This document shows positions 13,295 through 20,709 of a stretch of 20,849 nucleotides of DNA, piece after piece; position 1 is the stretch's first letter; the number at the start of each line of letters is the position of its first letter. The translations under genes and the position numbers were made by a program. The notes beneath the pieces were generated by a model. The model was not told the DNA's origin. It made no database searches and saw nothing but the letters and a program-made list of their open reading frames with translations. Source of the stretch: Candidatus Krumholzibacteriia bacterium. GTDB lineage: Bacteria > Krumholzibacteriota > Krumholzibacteriia > G020349025. The stretch is from positions 1-20,849 of the forward strand of contig DASRJW010000015.1 in the NCBI GenBank assembly GCA_035649275.1, given 5' to 3'.

Positions 13295-14689
13295 TCAACG
13301 CAAGAGCGTCAAGCGCTGGGTGCTCTGTCCTTGCGACGAGCGCAGGACGGCGAGGTACTGGCCGGTCGGAAGCGAGCGGCCGCTCCGATCGTTGCCGTTC
13401 CACACCAGCCTGGTTTGCTGGGCCGGGGCGATGCCGTCCCAGAGCGTGGCCAGGCGCCGGCCGCGGAGATCCAGGATCTCGAGGACGACGGGCTCGCCGG
13501 CGGGCGCTTCGAAGAGGAGCGTCGTCGCCGGATTGAAGGGGTTGGGCCGGGCCGGCAGCAGGCGGAGCGCGGCGAGCGGCGGCAGCGACGGCGAGGCCGA
13601 GGGCGTGTCCGGCAGGAAGAGGGCGATGTCGTTCGGCGGCAGGCCGAAGTCGAGGGCGCCGCTCGTGATCTCGGTGCAGCCCGGGGCGCGGAAGAGACGG
13701 ACGCCGGGGCTCAAGAGATCGCGGTCGGTGACGAGAATGGTGCCGTCGGTGTGGATCTCGAGATCGGTGAGCCGGAAACCCGATGTGGTGAGGCAGGCGG
13801 CGCCGAAGCCGCCGGTGCACCAGTCGAAGCGGACGAGGGCGGTGTCGAAATCCGGTTCGCTGATCACCACGTAACCGGTGCAGTCGGCGTAGAGACGGAC
13901 GGGGCCGACATCGCCACCGAGGGTGGCTTCGCTCACGAAGAAGCCTTCGGCCGCGAGCGTCACCGGATCGACGAATTCGACGCCGCCATCCAGGACGCCG
14001 AAGTTGCCCACCTCGGAGACGACGATCTTCTCCCGCACCGGATCGTAGTTCACCTCACCGATCGGCTGGCGGCCGCTGAGAAGGATGCCCTGGACGCCGG
14101 AAGTGTTCGGGTCCACGTCGACGAGCTGGTCGGTGCTGCAGTCGATCACGGCGAGGTAGCTGGGGTTGGAAGCGGCGAAGCCACCCGGACGGTCGAGCCT
14201 CTCCACGGCGACGAAGAGCAGGTTCCCCACCAGCGCCATCTCGTCCATCTCCGGCAAACCGTCGGCGTCGGCGAAGCTGGAAAGGTCGATCTGCCCCAGG
14301 GAAGCGCCGGTCTGCGGGTGGAAGATCCCGACGTAGGTCTGGTCGTAGTTGCTGACGTAGGCCTTGTCCGGGGCGAACACCTCGATGTCGTGCGGGTTGG
14401 TGCCGGGACCGGTGCTCCACTGGTTCAAGGTGGCGCCGCTCGTGCCGTCCACCACCTGCACGTGGTCGCAGCCGAAACGACCGAGGATGTAGACGCGGTT
14501 GCCGTGGATGCGAGCAACGGCGTCGGCGCAGGTGGAGGCGATGGCCACGTTCCTCCCGTAAGGCGGCGACAGGTCGAGGGTGGAGTAGTACCCGGTGGCG
14601 AAGTCGGTGGAGAGAACGAAGGCCTGCTCGGCCGCAGCCGCACTGGCCACGAGAAGCGAAACGAGGAAGGCGCCGGCGATTCGCTGCAT
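13295..14689 (-). CDS. Secreted beta-propeller protein with C-terminal FlgD-Ig-like domain, candidate BtuG-like cobalamin binder
   Basis: A 464-residue exported protein. Residues 1-20 are a type I signal peptide (MQRIAGAFLVSLLVASAAAA) with no lipobox cysteine. Residues 22-360 look like a YncE-type beta-propeller. Recurrent strand-turn units include VYILGRFGCDHVQVVDGTSG, KAYVSNYDQTYVGIFHPQTG, GLPEMDEMALVGNLLFVAVERLDR and YLAVIDCSTDQLVDV. There are seven cysteines (54, 74, 184, 270, 291, 299, 338). A Ser/Pro linker (361-373) leads to a FlgD-Ig/sorting-type domain (374-464) with RPNPFNPATTLLFEAP, LEILDLRGRRLATL and a final RLTLLR. The ATG has AGAGGAG with an 8-base spacer and lies 14 bases after the TonB-dependent receptor, under the same cobalamin riboswitch. 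Bacteroides BtuG is a propeller that caps BtuB and binds B12. The same role here is inference from architecture and context. Confidence 0.85.
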   Translation of the reverse strand: MQRIAGAFLVSLLVASAAAAEQAFVLSTDFATGYYSTLDLSPPYGRNVAIASTCADAVARIHGNRVYILGRFGCDHVQVVDGTSGATLNQWSTGPGTNPHDIEVFAPDKAYVSNYDQTYVGIFHPQTGASLGQIDLSSFADADGLPEMDEMALVGNLLFVAVERLDRPGGFAASNPSYLAVIDCSTDQLVDVDPNTSGVQGILLSGRQPIGEVNYDPVREKIVVSEVGNFGVLDGGVEFVDPVTLAAEGFFVSEATLGGDVGPVRLYADCTGYVVISEPDFDTALVRFDWCTGGFGAACLTTSGFRLTDLEIHTDGTILVTDRDLLSPGVRLFRAPGCTEITSGALDFGLPPNDIALFLPDTPSASPSLPPLAALRLLPARPNPFNPATTLLFEAPAGEPVVLEILDLRGRRLATLWDGIAPAQQTRLVWNGNDRSGRSLPTGQYLAVLRSSQGQSTQRLTLLR

Positions 14690-14703
14690 GGTGTGATCTC
14701 CTC

Positions 14704-16806
14704 TCAGAAACGCAAGTCCGAGCCGAGGGAGAACGTGCGCCCCGGCACAGGGAAGCCCGCCACGTCACGGGAGGTGTCGTCAGTGAGGTTGCGGACCGCG
14801 AGACGGAGCTGCAGCCGGCGCGCCTGCACACCGAAGTCGAGGCCGTGCAGATCGCGTCGCTCCACGAGGTCGCGGTTCCAGCGATCCAGGTAATTGCGCC
14901 CCAGGTGCTGGTAGTCGTAGCCGAAGCTGAGGGCTCCGAATCGCAACGCCAGCCGGGCATAGAGCTGGTGCTGCGGCCGGCCGGGAAGCGTCTTGCCGGC
15001 GTAGATGCCGGGACCCAGGTCCTCGGCGCGAAGGCGCGTGTAGTTGCCCTCGGCGAGCCAGCGCGGTGCGGCAGCGTTCGCCGCCAAACGCCAGGAGTAC
15101 TCCTCGCCTTCCATGGAGGCAGCGCCAATGTTGCGCGCCACGAAGACCCGCTGCGACTGCTGCACGTAGGTGATCAGGTCTTCCACCTCGTTCTGGAAGT
15201 GGGCGACCTCGAAGCGGGCGCGCAGGAAACGAAGGTCGCCGCCGCAGTCGAGGGAGACGTCGCGATTGGTGCCGCTCTCCGCCACCAGGTCGCTGCTGCC
15301 GGCGATGCTGCCCCCGTCACCAAAGAGCTCGAGGAAGCCCGGAGAGCGGTGGTAGCGGCCGGCGCTGCCCTCCAGGTGCAGGCTGGAGAGGAGGCGGAGC
15401 CTGAGGCCCGCGCGGGGCTCGACCCAGGTGGTGACGCCGGCGCGGGCCGGGCGCGTCGAGTACGGATTGCGCAGATCGCCGGCGAAGCGGTCGTCTTCCT
15501 GGCTCCAGCGGAGCACAGCCTCGGCGCGAGCGCGGCCGCCGAGCACCCATTCGCCGTCGAAAGAAGTTTCGAGACTGCGGCGTTCCTGCTCCGGACCGAG
15601 GCGCTGCTCCGGATCGGTGCGCTGCTGCTTGAAGCCACGCCAGGGCATGAAGCTCTCGCGCCGCCCGTCGAGGTAGAGAGCGAGACGCTGCCACGCGGGC
15701 AGGCGGAGCGAAGTCTCGAGGTGCGCTCCCACCGCCTGGCTCACATCGCGGTTGTCCTGCTTCGCCAGGCCGATCTCGCTCTGCAGATCGGTGAAGGTGT
15801 CGCGCCGCCAGTCGTAGAAGAGCTGGGCACGGCTGCGTGAGCGGCCGCGCCAGAGCGCCGGCGTGGTGAGCGCGGCGCTGGTCAGGTGATGGGTGCTTCC
15901 CGTCTGGGCGTGGACGGTCTGGTTGTGGGTGTAGCCCGGCACACCCTGTTCGCGCCGCACCCACTGGTGCAAGAACTCGAGCCGGCCGTCGGCACCGAGG
16001 ACGCGGCCGACTTTGGCCAGGGCCTCGTCGTGACGCACGGCGTTGTTGCGCCGTGGCACCGTCTGATCGTCCGCCGGCTGCAGCGGCGTGCCGTGATCGT
16101 CGAGGAAATCGAAATCGCCGTCGCTCCGCAACGCATCCACCACGAAGAGGCCGCGCCAGTGCACGCCGAGGGGCGTCTCGCCGTTCCAGCCGAGCCGGCT
16201 GCTGCCGAAGCTGCCGGCGGCGGCGAGGAAGGCGCTCTTGGGCGGCGCTTTCGGGTCGAGCCGGGGTGTGACGAGCTGGATGGCGCCGCCGGGTGAGCTG
16301 CCTGGGAGGCCGGGCGGCGCGAAGCCGCGGTAGACCTCGAGGTGATCGAGGCTGGCGAAGGGCAGCTCCGCCAGGTTGGTGACGCCGAAGCCGGCACTTC
16401 CGAGCGGCACGCCGTCCAAATACAGGCGCACGTGCGTGGCGCTGGCGCCGCGGATGGAGGCGGTCGCATAGCCGGCCACGTCGCCGTAGTGGCGGACGGT
16501 CAAGCCGGGCAGTCGATCGAGGAGGGCAGCGGTGTTGACGATGCCGGTGCGGAAGGTTTCGAGGTCGAGAACGGAGACCTGGCCCGGCAGAAGCTGCAAG
16601 GTCTCGGCACGTGTGGGCCGGCGGGCGCGGACTTCGACGGGCGGTAGAGCGTAGACGCTGTCGCTGGTGTCGGCGACGGCGACGGCACGCGGGGCGGAAT
16701 CGCCGCGGGGTTGGCTGCTTGCCGGTGGCGCGGTAGCAGCGGACCCGGCCCGCGCCGCGAGAGGCCAGGAGCAAACGAAGAAGAGAAGACCGAGACCGCG
16801 CCGCAC
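14704..16806 (-). CDS. btuB: TonB-dependent outer-membrane receptor, BtuB-like cobalamin transporter
   Basis: A 700-residue TonB-dependent receptor. Residues 1-20 are a signal peptide ending in LAARA. A spacer leads to a TonB-box-like segment (LPPVEVRARR, about 54-63) and the plug domain (about 68-182): LLDRLPGLTVRHYGDVAGYA, SIRGASATHVRLYLDGVPL, LDHLEVYRG and PGGAIQLVTP. The rest is the 22-strand barrel, with NLTDDTSRDVAGFPVPGRTF near the end and a terminal phenylalanine typical of outer-membrane barrels. The substrate is inferred from the cobalamin riboswitch upstream. The start is GTG at 16806 with GAGG 4 bases and GAGGGG 9 bases upstream. No btuF, btuC or btuD is present in the window, so periplasmic and inner-membrane steps must be encoded elsewhere. 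Confidence 0.93.
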   Translation of the reverse strand: MRRGLGLLFFVCSWPLAARAGSAATAPPASSQPRGDSAPRAVAVADTSDSVYALPPVEVRARRPTRAETLQLLPGQVSVLDLETFRTGIVNTAALLDRLPGLTVRHYGDVAGYATASIRGASATHVRLYLDGVPLGSAGFGVTNLAELPFASLDHLEVYRGFAPPGLPGSSPGGAIQLVTPRLDPKAPPKSAFLAAAGSFGSSRLGWNGETPLGVHWRGLFVVDALRSDGDFDFLDDHGTPLQPADDQTVPRRNNAVRHDEALAKVGRVLGADGRLEFLHQWVRREQGVPGYTHNQTVHAQTGSTHHLTSAALTTPALWRGRSRSRAQLFYDWRRDTFTDLQSEIGLAKQDNRDVSQAVGAHLETSLRLPAWQRLALYLDGRRESFMPWRGFKQQRTDPEQRLGPEQERRSLETSFDGEWVLGGRARAEAVLRWSQEDDRFAGDLRNPYSTRPARAGVTTWVEPRAGLRLRLLSSLHLEGSAGRYHRSPGFLELFGDGGSIAGSSDLVAESGTNRDVSLDCGGDLRFLRARFEVAHFQNEVEDLITYVQQSQRVFVARNIGAASMEGEEYSWRLAANAAAPRWLAEGNYTRLRAEDLGPGIYAGKTLPGRPQHQLYARLALRFGALSFGYDYQHLGRNYLDRWNRDLVERRDLHGLDFGVQARRLQLRLAVRNLTDDTSRDVAGFPVPGRTFSLGSDLRF

Positions 16807-16815
16807 GGCGCCTCA

Positions 16816-16833
16816 CCCCTCAGTGACGAGGAG
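16816..16833 (-). promoter_or_regulatory. Hairpin that can hide the receptor's ribosome-binding site
   Basis: In the - strand transcript CTCCTC (complement of 16828-16833) can pair with GAGGGG (complement of 16816-16821) across a 6-base loop, giving six pairs including one G-U. The GAGGGG is the candidate Shine-Dalgarno 9 bases before the GTG start. This fits a translational expression platform for the upstream riboswitch. No terminator with a T run was seen between riboswitch and start. Confidence 0.45.
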
Positions 16834-16929
16834 CAGAGGAGTCAGGGCGCAGCACGGTGGTCGAAGACCGAACCGAAAGGTGCGGCATGCTTCCCGACGC
16901 TCTTTCTCCACGAAGAGCCAACCAGGTCG

Positions 16930-17095
16930 CGTATCAGGGCAGGTCTCCTGACTCAGGGCTCCAGCGCCGGCCCGCGCCTTCCCCACGCTTGCGCGCGAGT
17001 GGCTTCGTGCGGTCCGGCATCGCCCATCACAGTGGCGGGACCGTAGGGGCTTTGCACCCCATTCCCTTTTCAGCCCTTGCGGGCACCCGGATACG
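16930..17095 (-). promoter_or_regulatory. Cobalamin (adenosylcobalamin-family) riboswitch
   Basis: Read on the - strand, the conserved parts appear in order. A P2-like hairpin GCCCGCAAGGGC is followed by the AAAAGGGAAT box (complement of 17061-17070) and the P3 stem GGGGTGCAAAGCCCC (complement of 17046-17060). Next is the B12 box GGTCCCGCCACTGTGA (complement of 17027-17042), and finally GAGTCAGGAGACCTGCC (complement of 16938-16954). The ends close as P1: complement of 17086-17095 pairs with complement of 16930-16939, nine pairs with one C-U mismatch. About 120 bases separate it from the receptor start. Cobalamin binding normally turns such genes off, so receptor and propeller should be made when B12 is scarce. 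Confidence 0.95.
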
Positions 17096-17133
17096 TGCGA
17101 ATCGAATGGCTGCCCGAGGCGCAGCCGGAGGCC

Positions 17134-17162
17134 ATTCTAGGCCCGGGTCGCCCTGGGAGCAA
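17134..17162 (-). promoter_or_regulatory. Promoter of the riboswitch-receptor-propeller transcript
   Basis: On the - strand TTGCTC (complement of 17157-17162) and TAGAAT (complement of 17134-17139) are separated by exactly 17 bases. Transcription would begin near 17127, about 30 bases before the riboswitch P1 arm. The first transcribed bases can form a hairpin GGCTGC/GCAGCC (complement of 17108-17126). Position, spacing and match are all good. Confidence 0.75.
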
Positions 17163-17530
17163 GGACCATGCATTTAAGATATTGGTTCACAGCGACTTAG
17201 TGAGACGCTGCAGGTCCAGACAGGGGGCCTCGAAAAGGGGCCCCGGAGCGCACAACTGTTTGACTTCTTGGGGCTTGCTTTCGGACCGGGGGCTGGTGTT
17301 AACTACCCACTCGCCTCGGGAGTCGGTTTTCCCTCGGAACACTACTACCAGGGCACGCAACGCCTAAGGGCCCGGTGACGGGCTTCTCGGTGCCGGTCGA
17401 ACGGTGCCGTTGGCTGTGTCCTGCAGATCCAGAGGCTTCACACCAAGTTCTGCGCGCGCACGCAGGGTTCTCGAGCTGCGAGGCGGGCGTAGCGTGGCAG
17501 ATGAATGCCGCGGCAGGAACGGAGTGCGAG
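17163..17530 (+). other. Upstream region and leader of the str operon, no gene seen
   Basis: These 368 bases carry no convincing protein or stable RNA gene. The first part contains a local A/T-rich patch (near 17172-17184) and a GGGGCC/GGCCCC hairpin (17224-17244) that lacks a T run. After the candidate promoter at 17275-17304 the transcript would have a leader of about 220 bases before rpsL. It includes a CTGCG/CGCAG hairpin (17450-17465) and two copies of CGGTGCCG near 17391-17412. A leader this long in front of ribosomal protein genes may be regulatory, but no known motif was recognised. Confidence 0.5.
17275..17304 (+). promoter_or_regulatory. Candidate promoter of the str operon
   Basis: TTGCTT (17275-17280) and TTAACT (17299-17304) are separated by 18 bases, with TG directly before the -10. 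A second -35-like TTGACT at 17260-17265 has no partner at the right distance. This is the best promoter-like pair between the cobalamin cassette and rpsL, which the rpoC terminator and the opposite-strand genes cut off from the rif transcript. Confidence 0.5.
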
Positions 17531-17905
17531 TTGCCGACGATCAGTCAGCTGGTGCGGAGTGGTCGGAAGACGCTGAAGGTGAAGGGCAAGTCGCCGGCGC
17601 TGCGGAACAACCCGCAGAAGCGCGGCGTCTGCACCCGCGTCTACACCTCGACGCCCAAGAAACCCAATTCCGCCCTGCGCAAGGTGGCGCGCGTGCGTCT
17701 GACCAACGGGATCGAGGTCACGGCCTACATCCCCGGTGAAGGCCACAACCTCCAGGAGCACTCCATCGTGCTCATCCGGGGCGGGCGCGTGAAGGATCTG
17801 CCGGGGGTGCGCTACCACATCATCCGCGGCACCCTGGACTCGACGGGTGTCGAGGGGCGGCGCAAGTCGCGTTCGAAGTACGGGGTCAAGCGCCCCAAGG
17901 GATAG
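17531..17905 (+). CDS. rpsL: 30S ribosomal protein S12 (TTG start)
   Basis: A 124-residue S12, the decoding-centre protein and usual site of streptomycin resistance. The TTG at 17531 gives the family start [12 protein letters not shown] and the exact E. coli length, with GGAG at 17521-17524 and a 6-base spacer. An in-frame ATG at 17501 would add ten residues without a good ribosome-binding site. The streptomycin-linked lysines are wild type in [11 protein letters not shown] and [10 protein letters not shown], so no resistance mutation of the classic kind is visible. The C-terminus [10 protein letters not shown] is typical. It is first in rpsL-rpsG-fusA-tuf. Confidence 0.97.
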   Translation: MPTISQLVRSGRKTLKVKGKSPALRNNPQKRGVCTRVYTSTPKKPNSALRKVARVRLTNGIEVTAYIPGEGHNLQEHSIVLIRGGRVKDLPGVRYHIIRGTLDSTGVEGRRKSRSKYGVKRPKG

Positions 17906-17941
17906 GCCGGGAGGCCGGTCGCGGGGCCCGGAGAGGTACGC

Positions 17942-18412
17942 ATGCCGAGACGCAAGGAAATCGATCGGCGCGAGGTGGAGCCGGATTCGCGTTACAACAG
18001 CACGCTGGTGCACCAGTTCATCAACTACCTGATGGAGCGCGGCAAGAAGAGCATCGCCGAGTCCGTCTTCTACGGCGCCATGGACATGGTCCAGGAGCGC
18101 ACCGGCCAGGACCCGATGACGGTGTTCAAGCAGGCGCTCAACAACGTCAAGCCGACGCTGGAAGTGGCGTCCCGGCGCGTCGGCGGTGCCACCTACCAGG
18201 TGCCGACCGAGGTGCGCCCGGTGCGGCGCACGGCGCTGGCGATGCGTTGGGTCATCGGCTTCGCCCGGCAGCGCAAGGAGCACTCCATGGCGGAGAAGCT
18301 CGGCGCCGAGCTCATGCTGGCCTACAAGAACGAGGGGCCTTCCGTGAAGAAGCGGGAGGACACCCACAAGATGGCCGAGGCCAACAAGGCCTTCGCCCAC
18401 TATCGCTGGTAG
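17942..18412 (+). CDS. rpsG: 30S ribosomal protein S7
   Basis: A 156-residue S7, which starts assembly of the 30S head and binds 16S rRNA near the E site. The start [20 protein letters not shown] is typical, as are [19 protein letters not shown], the central [19 protein letters not shown] and the ending [11 protein letters not shown] purine-rich GGAGAGG precedes the ATG. It follows rpsL by 36 bases. In E. coli S7 represses its own operon from the rpsL-rpsG gap. That gap is short here, so a copy of that site was not found. Confidence 0.97.
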   Translation: MPRRKEIDRREVEPDSRYNSTLVHQFINYLMERGKKSIAESVFYGAMDMVQERTGQDPMTVFKQALNNVKPTLEVASRRVGGATYQVPTEVRPVRRTALAMRWVIGFARQRKEHSMAEKLGAELMLAYKNEGPSVKKREDTHKMAEANKAFAHYRW

Positions 18413-18413
18413 G

Positions 18414-18499
18414 ACCCGGCACGACCGGGTGGCGGATCGCTCCCGGCTGGGACCGGGAGGCAGAGAACTGTTACAGGCCGGCGACGGAACCGTAACAGT
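18414..18499 (+). promoter_or_regulatory. Three-hairpin leader upstream of the fusA terminator
   Basis: Three perfect hairpins follow the rpsG stop. ACCCGG/CCGGGT spans 18414-18430, TCCCGG/CCGGGA spans 18441-18458, and ACTGTTAC/GTAACAGT spans 18467-18499. The loop of the third contains GCCGGCG (18477-18483), which is perfectly complementary over 7 bases to CGCCGGC (18528-18534) in the 3' half of the terminator that follows. The arrangement resembles a sensing region in front of an attenuator. No known riboswitch or protein-binding motif was recognised. Confidence 0.6.
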
Positions 18500-18507
18500 G
18501 GAGGAAG

Positions 18508-18546
18508 GCCCTCCGCTGGGTTTCTCACGCCGGCGAGGGCTTTTTT
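18508..18546 (+). terminator. Intrinsic terminator (attenuator) between rpsG and fusA
   Basis: GCCCTC (18508-18513) pairs with GAGGGC (18535-18540). After one bulged C the stem continues GCTGG/CCGGC, about 11 pairs in all, with a 10-base loop and six T residues at 18541-18546. A competing hairpin, GGAGG (18500-18504) with CCTCC (18510-18514), would take up the 5' arm and prevent termination. Only 26 bases separate the T run from the fusA ATG and no promoter is visible there, so fusA transcription must read through it. Confidence 0.75.
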
Positions 18547-18572
18547 CACGACGTTCTGGAAGTACGAGGGTC

Positions 18573-20654
18573 ATGGCCAGGGAACTGGAACTACAGAAAT
18601 ACCGCAACATCGGCATCATGGCCCACATCGATGCGGGGAAGACCACGACCACGGAGCGCATCCTCTATTACACCGGGAGGACGCACCGGCTGGGCGAGGT
18701 GCACGAGGGTGCCGCCACCATGGACTGGATGGAGCAGGAGAAGGAACGCGGCATCACCATCACCAGCGCCGCCACCACCACGCAATGGCGGGACCACCGC
18801 ATCAACATCATCGACACCCCGGGGCACGTGGACTTCACCGTCGAGGTGGAGCGCAGCTTGCGAGTGCTGGACGGGGCGGTGGCGCTCTTCTGCGCCGTCG
18901 GCGGCGTCGAGCCGCAGTCCGAAACGGTGTGGCGCCAGGCCAACAAGTACAAGGTGCCCCGCATCGCCTTCGTCAACAAGATGGACCGTGTCGGCGCCAG
19001 CTTCATGGGCGTGGTCAAGCACATCCGGGAGCGCCTGAAGGCGCGAGCGCTGCCGGTGCAGATGCCCATCGGCGAGGGCGAGCTCTTCACCGGGATCGTG
19101 GACCTGCTCACCATGCGCGCCCGTTTCTACAACGAAGAGACCCTGGGCACGACCTTCACCGAAGCCGCCATCCCCGATGACCTGCTGGACCAAGCCAAGA
19201 AGCTGCACGTCGAGCTGATCGAAGCGGTGGCCGACCACGACGACGAGGTGGCGGAGCGCTACCTCTTCGAGCACGACGTGCCCGGCGAGCTGATCATGCG
19301 GGCGCTGCGCAAGTCCACCATCGACTCCAGCGTGGTGCCGGTGCTCTGCGGCTCGGCCTTCAAGAACAAGGGCGTGCAGCGCCTCCTGGACGCGGTGGTG
19401 GATTTCCTCCCGAGCCCGATGGACCTGCCGGAGGTGCAGGGCATGGACCTGCGGGACGACACGCCGGTGAAGCGGCCGCCGCGGGACGACGCACCCTTCA
19501 GCGCCCTGGCCTTCAAGGTGGCGAACGACCCCTACGTGGGGCAGCTCACCTTCTTACGGGTCTACTCGGGGACGCTGAACGCGGGCTCGCACGTGCTGAA
19601 CGCCACCGAGGAGAAGCGCGTGCGCGTGTCGCGCCTGCTGCGCATGCACGCCAACAAGCGCGAGGAAATCGACGCCGCCTACGCCGGGGACATCGTCGCC
19701 GCCGTGGGCCTGAAGAACACCCGCACCGGCCACACTCTCTGCGACGAGGACAACCCGGTGCGGCTGGAGTCGATGTCCTTCCCCGAGCCGGTCATCTCGG
19801 TCGCCATCGAGCCCAAGACACGGGCCGACCAGGACAAGCTCGCCCTCTCGCTCACCAAGCTGGCCGAGGAAGACCCGACCTTCCGGGTGCGCACGGACGC
19901 CGAGACCGGACAGACGCTCATCTCCGGCATGGGGGAGCTGCACCTCGAGATCATCGTCGACCGCATGATGCGGGAGTTCAAAGTGAACGCCAACGTCGGC
20001 CGGCCGCAGGTGGCATACCGCGAGACGGTCCAGAGCCACTCCGAGGCCGAAGGCCGCTTCATCCGCCAGTCCGGCGGCCGCGGCCAGTACGGTCACGTGA
20101 AGATCAGCCTGGAGCCGCAGAAGGAGACCAACGGGCTCGTCTTCGTGAACAAGATCATCGGCGGCGTCATCCCGCGGGAATACATCCCCGCCGCGCACAA
20201 GGGCATGGAAGAAGCGATGCAGAACGGCCCGCTCGCCGGCTATCCCCTGGTGGGGATCAAGGTCACCCTCCACGACGGCAGCTATCACGAGGTGGACTCG
20301 TCGGAAATGGCGTTCAAGATCGCCGGCTCGATGGCGCTGCAGGAAGCGGTGAAGAAGGCCAAGCCCATCCTCCTCGAGCCCATCATGGAGGTCGAGGTCG
20401 TGGTGGCCGGCGACTACATGGGCGACGTCATCGGCGATCTCAACTCCCGGCGCGGCAAGATCTCCGGCATGACCCAGCGCCCGGACGCCCAGGTGGTCAC
20501 GGCCACGGTGCCGTTGGCGGAAATGTTCGGCTACGCGACGCGGTTGCGGTCGCTCACCCAGGGACGCGCGGTCTACACGATGCAGTTCGGGTCCTACGAG
20601 CCTGTGCCCGCCAGTGTGCTGGAAGAAGTGGTTTCACGCGCCGTGGGCCGCTAG
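18573..20654 (+). CDS. fusA: Elongation factor G
   Basis: A 693-residue EF-G, the GTPase that drives translocation and, with RRF, ribosome recycling. The GTP-binding motifs are complete: AHIDAGKTT (17-25), ERGITIT (switch region, 58-64), DTPGH (81-85) and NKMD (135-138). Domain II begins with the [25 protein letters not shown] region. Domain IV shows [17 protein letters not shown], and domain V contains [28 protein letters not shown]. The ATG at 18573 gives the family start. GGAAG at 18558-18562 is a reasonable ribosome-binding site, while the nearer GAGGG is too close. The terminator-like element just upstream suggests attenuation. The second tuf follows after 55 bases. Confidence 0.97.
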   Translation: MARELELQKYRNIGIMAHIDAGKTTTTERILYYTGRTHRLGEVHEGAATMDWMEQEKERGITITSAATTTQWRDHRINIIDTPGHVDFTVEVERSLRVLDGAVALFCAVGGVEPQSETVWRQANKYKVPRIAFVNKMDRVGASFMGVVKHIRERLKARALPVQMPIGEGELFTGIVDLLTMRARFYNEETLGTTFTEAAIPDDLLDQAKKLHVELIEAVADHDDEVAERYLFEHDVPGELIMRALRKSTIDSSVVPVLCGSAFKNKGVQRLLDAVVDFLPSPMDLPEVQGMDLRDDTPVKRPPRDDAPFSALAFKVANDPYVGQLTFLRVYSGTLNAGSHVLNATEEKRVRVSRLLRMHANKREEIDAAYAGDIVAAVGLKNTRTGHTLCDEDNPVRLESMSFPEPVISVAIEPKTRADQDKLALSLTKLAEEDPTFRVRTDAETGQTLISGMGELHLEIIVDRMMREFKVNANVGRPQVAYRETVQSHSEAEGRFIRQSGGRGQYGHVKISLEPQKETNGLVFVNKIIGGVIPREYIPAAHKGMEEAMQNGPLAGYPLVGIKVTLHDGSYHEVDSSEMAFKIAGSMALQEAVKKAKPILLEPIMEVEVVVAGDYMGDVIGDLNSRRGKISGMTQRPDAQVVTATVPLAEMFGYATRLRSLTQGRAVYTMQFGSYEPVPASVLEEVVSRAVGR

Positions 20655-20709
20655 CCCCGGTCGAGGCTTGGGGCTGCCGGCGGCGGCCCAGTGAATGGAG
20701 GTACTGGAA

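Noticed and set aside
14055-15128. Open frame on the - strand spanning the receptor-propeller junction
   Set aside because: It is an out-of-phase shadow of the two real genes, with Arg/Ser/Pro-rich sequence and no start signals.
17224-17244. GGGGCC/GGCCCC hairpin as a terminator
   Set aside because: No T run follows on either strand, and no gene ends just upstream on the + strand.
17375-17530. Longer N-terminus for S12 from an upstream in-frame start
   Set aside because: S12 has a near-invariant start at PTISQL, and TTG 17531 with GGAG gives the exact family length.
18471-18498. TTACAG and TAACAG as a promoter for fusA
   Set aside because: Match to consensus is poor, the spacer is 16, and the two hexamers are simply the arms of a hairpin. 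Any transcript from it would still meet the terminator at 18508-18546.
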